Shown here: one piece after another, positions 57,902-64,000 of the stretch
Numbering within the stretch: the stretch's first letter is position 1
Layout: every line of letters starts with the position of its first letter
Origin: Scolanthus callimorphus
Taxonomy: Eukaryota; Cnidaria; Anthozoa; Actiniaria; Edwardsiidae
Assembly: GCA_033964015.1 (NCBI GenBank)
Contig: CM066925.1
Coordinates: 12,570,204-12,634,203 of the forward strand
Reading direction: 5' to 3'
DNA: 64,000 nucleotides
Made by a program: the position numbers and the translations under genes
Notes under the pieces: generated by a model
What the model was told of the DNA's origin: nothing
The model's input: the letters and a program-made list of their open reading frames with translations, nothing else
Database searches by the model: none

Positions 57902-57959
<58 letters not shown>

Positions 57960-60900
57960 TGCCCCCCCAGCAAATACAAAGAATGACCAAGGCTTGACCC
58001 CCCAAAACAAAAATTTCTAGCTACGGCCTGGTGCCACGCGTGGCAGTTCACGTGACAACGGCTATTAACGATTCAGTTGTCATGTCTAGAATATGGTGTC
58101 GTAGGGGATCACGTGAGCTGCACGTGGCAGTACACGTGACAGCGCGCAGTAATGATTTCGTTGTCGGGGCTAGGAAATGGGATTCACGTGAGTAATACGT
58201 GTAAGCACACGTGACAGACAAGCGGGTTGGAGTCATCTGGAAAAATTATCGCAATTGATTTTGTAACTAGTAGCCATTGTTGATCATGATTTCATATTAT
58301 GGATTCGCAGCTTTTCTTCCGATAGCATTCTTTTTTAGGAATACGCAACGCAGTTACGAGATTCCCTTTGTATGCGTTACTTAACTGAGTGTCCCACGTT
58401 TTCTCTCGCGCGGTATTTTCGGTGTGGTCTGAAATTTTCGCTTTATGATCGCGCGCTAGTTGAGGTCTGCCTCAGTCGTGTAAAATTTGTATTCGCGCGC
58501 TGGAAGAATAAACTTTAGTGAAAGACGAAACTACGGCTGATACTCTGGATAATGCAATACATATAGAGCCGTCATTTCTCTTTTTCAGATGATTGTTCAG
58601 CGCGCGCTTTCTGCCAAGAGTATCACCCATGCTCAAGCTGCCTGCGTTTTCGCCAGTTTTCTCAAGATATTCCCGTTCTTTACTTTGGTGATCCCTGGAA
58701 TGGTGGGGCGTATCCTTTCGCCGGGTAAGGCCACAAGTTAGACGTAAGTACAGTTAAGGTGGGTTTACACTAGCGACATAGCGACATAAGCGCGCGCGCT
58801 TTGATGTTGCGTCTTAAACCTGTGTCAGCCGCCATTTTGACAGCATAGCAACATATCAAGTCGGAGAAAGCATCCATTTCCATCAGCTGATTTAGAAAAT
58901 GTAGAGCAATTTTCTCGACTGAATTTGGTAAATCAAATGTGAAAATTTGTTTTTAGATGTTTTTTTTTAGATAATTTCTACACGTAATTCTTCTCTAATA
59001 TCGAACGAAAACAACAACAAAGGAGTGGCTGACAAGGGCTCTACGACGACATGGCAAGAGAAAAAGCGTTTCCCAGTAATGCCCCGTTCACACGGTGCGA
59101 TTTCAGCTGCGATTTCTGGGGCGATCGGTGATATTAAATCGCAATTTTCATTTGGCTGAGCGATATTTGCCAGTTTGTTGCTGATCGGAAGAACATCGCA
59201 CCAGATCGTACTGGAATTTGAATGCCATGTTCAAAACGCCTGCGACATCGCAAGTAAAATCACATAAGATTGCCGGATTGCCGGTGGACTGAGAGTAAAG
59301 TTAAGTGATGCTTGGAAAGTTGCTTTACAGCTTCTGTAAGTATTTTTTTTCCGGACAGTGCTACCTCGAGAGAAACACAACCGAATTGCACCAGGGTCAC
59401 GGAATTAATTTTTGTTTCTGTTTAGATCGAGTAGCATGCAGTGTGTCTAACGAATGTGAGGCTATCTGTGGTAGTCGTGTGGCGTGCACTAACATTGCCT
59501 TCCCAGAAATGGTTCTTATGCTCATGCCTACAGGTATACTACCTATCGAGTAATATATCAAACAGGAGTGTTTCATTCGACTGTGAAACACTTTGTGTAT
59601 AGAACGGATTTCAGATGAGTGTCGAGCACTAAACGCAACGTAAATACACTTAGCCATCAGAAACGAAACCCATTCACAACCAACCAATCAGGGAACGAGG
59701 TAAATACACTTAGTCAATCAGAACGAAACCCATTCAACAACCAACCAATCAGGGAACGAGGTAAATACAGTAAGCCAATCAGAAACGAAACAAGCTCAAC
59801 ATCCAATCAATCAGGGGACGAGGTTAATACACTAGCCAATCAGGAACTGAACCCATTCAACAACCAACCAATCAGAGGACGAGGTAAAAACACTTAGCCA
59901 ATCAGGAACGAACCCATTCAACAACCACCCAATCGCGAGACATGTCGCGACAGAAGCCAATTCACTGCACTTGAGGCGGTTTGATTGACTTCACAGAAAA
60001 CCCCAACTGCCAAAAAATGTTTTGAACGCGCTGGGTCGCGTGTTACCTGAAACAGCTGTACCGACAACTAGCTTTACTACTACTACTGCTGTTGCTCTTC
60101 CTGGTGCTCTTCCTGGTACTAGATAAAGGATCGAGATGATTCGCACTGGTTTTACATGGTTCTAATAAATGTTATACTGACTGTTTCTATTGTGATCTAC
60201 TCAGGGTTACGAGGCTTGATGATGGCGGTGTTGATAGCCGCGTTGATGAGTGACCTCACGTCAATCTTCAACAGCGCAGGTACGCTCTTCACTATCGATG
60301 TGTACGAGCGCTTCCGAGCCAAGGCGACCGTCAGAGAACTCATGATTGTGGGACGGTAAGAAAAAAGGCGTTTCTTTACGAAGTTTGTTAAATAATGTTA
60401 ATGTCTTGAATCTTTATAATTTAACTTGCAACTAATATCGCAACCGTGTATAAATAAAGTCTGTCTACTTCTTTTCAATTTCCCAGACTGTGCGTCGCCA
60501 TGTTGACCGTCTTGAGTATTGTGTGGATTCCTGTGATTCAAAACGTCCAGGAAGGTCAACTCTATGTGTACATCATCAAAGTCAGCTCTTACTTTGCTCC
60601 TCCAATCGGTGCGTTATTTTGGATCGCTATCTTATGGCCACGGGCTACTGAAAAGGTAAGACACAAAAACATTTCCAACTCCAATGTAATATCGTCGAGG
60701 CCCGAGATATTCAAGGATGGTGGGATTTAATCCTGGGTTAACTCGACTAAACCATCGAAGAATTACCAAGGTGCGAGCAACGGCCAATGGGATACTTAAA
60801 GATCATGTGCCCGATGTAGTTTTGTAGCCCATAAAACTTTGTGCTAATGAGGTAAACTCAATCCGTTTAAGTTAAACGACTAAAAGAGAAGGGGGAGTCC

Positions 60901-62995
60901 TCATTACGTGCCGCCCGACATTCTTCAAGTTCGGGTTCACGAAAATGAGGTGTCTGAGGTGTCCGCGAAGAAAAATATAAAAATATTCTGGCTATAACTA
61001 AGTACTCGATACTCAGTATTATTGCGTCATTAACTAAGGCTTATAAACCTTTTCCTCTCGAACAGGGTGCGTTTGCGAGTCTCGTAGTGGGTTTCATAGT
61101 TGGCGCCATCCGCATGGCTCTGGACTTCTCGTACTTGTCCAAGGGTGGATGTGGCACTCACGTGGACAAGCCAGCCATCATAAAAATCCACTACATGTAC
61201 TTTGCTATGACTCTTTTTTGGATCTGTATAGTCACGAACGTGTCGTCAGTCTACTGACTAAACCTCTACCGGACGCCAATGTGAGTACAGTACGACTTTG
61301 TTCCATATTAGAGCGGATTTCACATGACCATCGTGAAAGTAAACGCAATTGTGCAATCACTAGCCAATCAGAAACAAGAGTAGTTACACTTACTGCTGAA
61401 TGGTTTCCAGCCCAGCCAATCAGGAGCCGAACCAATTGGCTAGTATTCCTTGCTTGTAATTAGTTCGCAATTTGATTGGTTGATGGAAATAAGCAGCCAA
61501 TGAGAAAGCAAACCAATTGCAAACACGACAGTCATGTGAAATCCGCTCTATTATGAGCTGATATTTGTATCACTGCAACCGCTACAGCCACTCATCACTA
61601 TCATAAGGAATAGAATCATGGGTAATATCCAAGACATTCATTGTCATCATCCACATCAACTATCCAGGTCTTATGTTGCCATAAATAATGCTACCAGCCA
61701 TTTATTGCCATCAACATCGTCATTATAAATTTCCATCTCGATCACTATCTGCTGCACCTCCACCTCATCTCGATAATCTCCACTTCCATTTCTATCATCA
61801 CATCCATCCTCATCTCGATCCATCTTCATCCTCATATCTACCTCCATCTTCACCCCCTTCTCTACCTGCATTTCCCTCCTCATCCTTATCCGTGCCTGCA
61901 TCTCCATCCTCATTCTAATCTCTATCTCCATCTTCATCCCGTTCTCTACCTCTATCTCCATCCTCATCTCTACCTGCATTTCCATCCTCATCCTCATCTC
62001 TACCTGCATCTCCATCCCCTATCTAATCTCTACCTCTACCTTTACCTCCATCTCCATCTCCATCCCCATCTCTACCTCCGTCTTCGTCTTCATCCTCATC
62101 TCCACCCTACATCCTCATCCTCATCTCTACCCTCAATTCATCCTCATCTCTACCCTCAATATTCATCCTCATCTCTACCTCCGTCTCCATCTCCATCTTC
62201 AACATCTTATAAAATAACCTTCATCACGGGACCCTGCTATCATCAACACTTGGTTCCTTGAACATAAACAATTCGGGTTAACTCCGGTGTAATAACCATT
62301 CCCAGAGGACACCTTTGTGTTCAGTTCTTATTTCATCCTGATTCGTTCTACCAAACTAAGGAAGCTTTGTGACGCAGTTCGTGCGCACTCACAGGTTATT
62401 ACACCGGAGATAAGCCAACAATTCTACATCAGGTCGCTCGTCTGACGTGGTGGACGCGTTTTGATAAGAAGTCCCAGACGGACCACATGGAAACAGAAAA
62501 AGATGAGGACATCCTACACATGGAAAACTGAACCCCGAAGGAAAGGGGGAAGGGAAGAACAAAGATGTGATGAGACTCCCACAGAGAAGGAAAACGAGGA
62601 AGTATATTTCGAGAAAGGTAAGTTGAATTACCTACAATTCACTCAAGCTTACAGTTGTACGAAACTTCGTTCTCTTAGTCGCCGTTTTTTCTCGGCCAAA
62701 GGGACTGGTGACGATATTTAAAAAACACAGGAAGCCCGATATGCACTTTAAGCTTCCTCTTTTCAGCTCCCCAGTCCAAGCTCCATCGTTTCATTTCTTG
62801 GTTTTGTGGTTACGAGCCGGGTCAGAGGAGGCCATCCGAGCTGCCAAAGAGGCGGAGAAACGAGCCGAGTTTATCACATCACTAGAACAAGCGCCTTGGG
62901 AGAAGGCAGTTTTATCTGTAGCAGTGTTACAGTTGTTAGTATCTGTATGTTTATGTTATTATTTTTTTCCATCTAGGACCTCATGTATGTCCTAA
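52339..62995 (+). CDS. SLC5-family Na+/solute symporter, myo-inositol-transporter-like
   Basis: There are fifteen exons: 52339-52424, 53235-53305, 54035-54139, 54210-54268, 54859-54963, 55069-55175, 56185-56265, 57653-57863, 58589-58724, 59426-59533, 60205-60355, 60487-60655, 61066-61280, 62433-62617 and 62767-62995. The protein is an LeuT-fold cotransporter. Landmarks are [19 protein letters not shown] in TM2, [32 protein letters not shown], the Cys-rich loop [38 protein letters not shown] and [14 protein letters not shown] and the C-terminal FISWFCG resemble SMIT1 (SLC5A3) and not SGLT1, which has MSSL. Eight single-base breaks interrupt the frame (near 52415, 53282, 54866, 55080, 57803, 61243, 62525 and 62820). 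Compensating each by one base gives 2022 coding bases, 673 residues. All splice sites are intact. Assembly error or early pseudogene are both possible. Confidence 0.82.
54305..54595. mobile_element. MITE family B, copy 1, in SLC5 intron 4
   Basis: It begins AGAGCAGATTTCAGATGTCC with GTGAAAGTAAATGCAATTGT and ends GACAGTCATCTGAAATCCGC. AGCCAATCAGA and GATTGGCT boxes mirror one another inside. It is related to 61309-61550. Confidence 0.7.
55991..56167. repeat. Perfect 72-nt inverted repeat directly before SLC5 exon 7
   Basis: The left arm 55991-56062 (starting TTTGTTTCGTACGAAGAGCC) and right arm 56096-56167 (ending CTCTTCGTACGAAACAAA) are exact reverse complements over 72 bases, with a 33-nt spacer. 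The right arm ends 17 bases before exon 7, so it should include the branch-point zone. It is non-coding. Confidence 0.92.
56290..57280. mobile_element. Large foldback element in SLC5 intron 7
   Basis: The inner arms of about 165 nt (from about 56496, CACAGGGAGCTCACC, to a centre near 56670, and back to GGTGAGCTCCCTGTG at about 56833-56847) are nearly perfect inverses. They include CTCGCCCACTAGGGCCTCAT. Looser outer arms (GCCATGGTAACGATGTCACG near 56426 versus AGTCACGTGATAGCCGTTTCCATGG near 57130) extend the symmetry. There is no coding sequence. Confidence 0.65.
57860..58215. repeat. Imperfect repeats rich in CACGTG in SLC5 intron 8
   Basis: Six to seven CACGTG hexamers (for example GATCACGTGTGG, TTCACGTGACAACGG, ATCACGTGAGCTGCACGTGG, CACACGTGACAG) lie in loosely repeated modules of roughly 85-90 bp, interrupted by the G run. 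Confidence 0.6.
57903..57955 (+). repeat. 53-base uninterrupted G run in SLC5 intron 8
   Basis: Fifty-three consecutive G residues are followed by CAGTTGCCCCCCC. It may be a real mononucleotide tract at the end of a CAGGGGCG-type MITE, but the length is suspect as a sequencing or assembly product. Confidence 0.8.
59635..59935. repeat. Tandem repeat (~61 bp x 5) with CCAAT boxes, SLC5 intron 10
   Basis: The units share GGTAAATACACTTAGCCAAT, CAGAAACGAAACCCATTCAA and CCAACCAATCAGGGAACGAG. The array carries about nine CCAAT/ATTGG-type motifs. It begins in a family-B MITE-like end (GATTTCAGATGAGTGTCG). Confidence 0.8.
61309..61550. mobile_element. MITE family B, copy 2, in SLC5 intron 13
   Basis: The ends TAGAGCGGATTTCACATGAC and GTCATGTGAAATCCGCTCTA are precise inverses. 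The internal sequence (GTGAAAGTAAACGCAATTGT, TAGCCAATCAGA) matches copy 1. It lies 28 bases downstream of the exon 13 donor. Confidence 0.75.
61700..62205. repeat. CT-rich minisatellite in SLC5 intron 13
   Basis: Impure units of 18-24 bp such as CATCCTCATCTCTACCTCCA repeat over 500 bp. On the minus strand they read as a Met/Glu/Arg-rich frame, which is a composition artefact. Confidence 0.85.
62272..62418. mobile_element. Small inverted-repeat element just before SLC5 exon 14
   Basis: The ends GGTTAACTCCGGTGTAATAA and TTATTACACCGGAGATAAGCC are inverted. It ends about 14 bases from the exon 14 acceptor. About 145 bp, non-coding. Confidence 0.6.
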
Positions 62996-63488
62996 TAAAC
63001 AGTGTTACAGCTGGTAGTATCTGTACTATTTTTCTCTATCTAGGACCGGCTACATACGCTGGTCTAATCATAAGCTCTTGCTAGTGCAAACGAACTCATA
63101 TCATTAGTAAGGTTCCGGTGTGGCCACCTTATTTTCTGAGTATGGATTATCTTTGCTTTGAAGATGGAACAAGGTAGTCAAAGGTGTAATTACTAAGTGT
63201 CTATTCTATTCATATACTTTCCAATTTTAAAACTACTACTCCTTTATTTGACAGATTTTAGGGAGATACGGGTGCGAAGCTGAACATGCGCCCACTTACA
63301 ACACTAACAACAACACCGTCTTCATCGTCAACATTATCACCATTTTTTATACACATTTTATGTAAAGTGCAACGTTCATAAATTATCAATGACCACATTG
63401 GACTATTCTGACAACCGGCGACCAAGGCGATACCTTTTCCTTTGGTACACATGTAAACCTCATGTCACTCGCTCAGGCGGGAAAGCAA

Positions 63489-63680
63489 TAGAGCAGATTT
63501 CGTATGACTGTGAAAGTACCGCCACAAAGTTGTTCCGCGCCGCGACCCGTGACCGTACCGCGACTACGCGATTTCATTGGCGATTTTATTCAATCTACAG
63601 CAGGCCAGGTTCCGTACCGCCACCGCGACAGTACCGCGCCGTACCGCGGCACTTTTCACAGTCATACGAAATCTGCTCTA
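63489..63680. mobile_element. MITE family A, copy 3
   Basis: The ends TAGAGCAGATTTCGTATGAC and GTCATACGAAATCTGCTCTA are perfect inverses with a TA flank. The core is GC-rich and palindromic in part (GTACCGCGAC, CGGTAC). Confidence 0.8.
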
Positions 63681-63783
63681 TTAGGTGCACATGATTAGCC
63701 GAAGTTCTTTTGAATTCTTTTTGTTAGAGTTAGAATTTGACAAACCGCATCACATGTACCTTCCGTCACACTAGATTACATAA

Positions 63784-64000
63784 GAGCAGATTTCGTATGA
63801 CTGTGAAATGGCACGGAACACGGTGCGGTCACGGCACATTCAGCCAATCACATCACTCGAAATAACTGCTCAACCATCAAAATGCTAGTCTAATGCTTAG
63901 ACACGGCACGGCACGGCACGGAACTTCGCCATCTCGTGAAAATTCAGCCAATCACATCACTCGAAATAACTGCTCAACCAATCAAAATGACACGGCACGG
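63784..64000. mobile_element. MITE family A, copy 4, cut by the window end
   Basis: It begins GAGCAGATTTCGTATGACTG as in the other copies, then carries two direct repeats of ATTCAGCCAATCACATCACT with CGAAATAACTGCTCAACC, and GGCACGGCACGG runs. Its right end lies outside the window. Confidence 0.65.

Larger units (their letters stand above)
62996..64000. other. Downstream flank of SLC5
   Basis: It begins with a partial repeat of the end of SLC5 exon 15 (63002-63050). Two family-A MITE copies (63489-63680 and 63784 onward) occupy much of the rest. No exon is seen. Confidence 0.5.

Noticed and set aside
61671..62015. Met/Glu/Arg-rich minus-strand frame
   Set aside because: It is the product of the CT-rich minisatellite in SLC5 intron 13.

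Overview
This is a window of animal nuclear DNA: multi-exon genes with GT-AG introns, large intergenic stretches and very many small inverted-repeat elements. The gene set is metazoan (STT3A, CHRAC1, GEMIN7, a penta-EF-hand peflin, an SLC5 symporter, rhodopsin-class GPCRs and a secreted protein ending in a hedgehog-type Hint domain). The moderate GC content, intron density and repeat style suggest an invertebrate, most likely an anthozoan cnidarian (anemone or coral). That taxonomic guess is inference. No species is identified.

Layout: 1-5.2 kb is intergenic and repeat-rich. 5.2-16.6 kb holds STT3A on the + strand (16 exons, complete and clean), with a tandem array of CRE/E-box-like repeats in intron 2. 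17.4-21.3 kb holds a five-exon secreted Hint-domain protein on the - strand. 21.3-28.4 kb is intergenic and holds several non-autonomous DNA transposons, one with an empty-site paralogue inside the window. 28.4-29.5 kb is a single-exon GPCR whose C-terminal tail is encoded by the start of a minisatellite of about 2.2 kb. 32.3-34.0 kb is a second, three-exon GPCR on the - strand, convergent with the first. 34-39.9 kb is intergenic. 39.9-42.4 kb is CHRAC1 (-), head to head with GEMIN7 (+, 42.7-43.0 kb). 44.3-49.5 kb is peflin (-). 50.1-52.2 kb is a broken non-LTR retrotransposon. 52.3-63.0 kb is an SLC5 sodium/solute symporter in 15 exons, most like the myo-inositol branch.

The genes do not form a pathway. 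STT3A is the ER oligosaccharyltransferase catalytic subunit, CHRAC1 a histone-fold chromatin and replication factor, GEMIN7 an SMN-complex protein, peflin a calcium-binding ER-export adaptor, and the GPCRs, the Hint protein and SLC5 act at the cell surface or outside it. CHRAC1 and GEMIN7 probably share a divergent promoter.

A recurring oddity is that the Hint gene, the second GPCR, GEMIN7, peflin and SLC5 are each conserved through to the end but contain one or more single-base frame breaks, mostly in short homopolymers. Allowing one base at each place gives total coding lengths that are exact multiples of three. This fits consensus errors in the assembly better than pseudogenes, although SLC5 carries eight. 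Exon coordinates below were read by eye from splice sites and homology remembered from the families. No database search was run.
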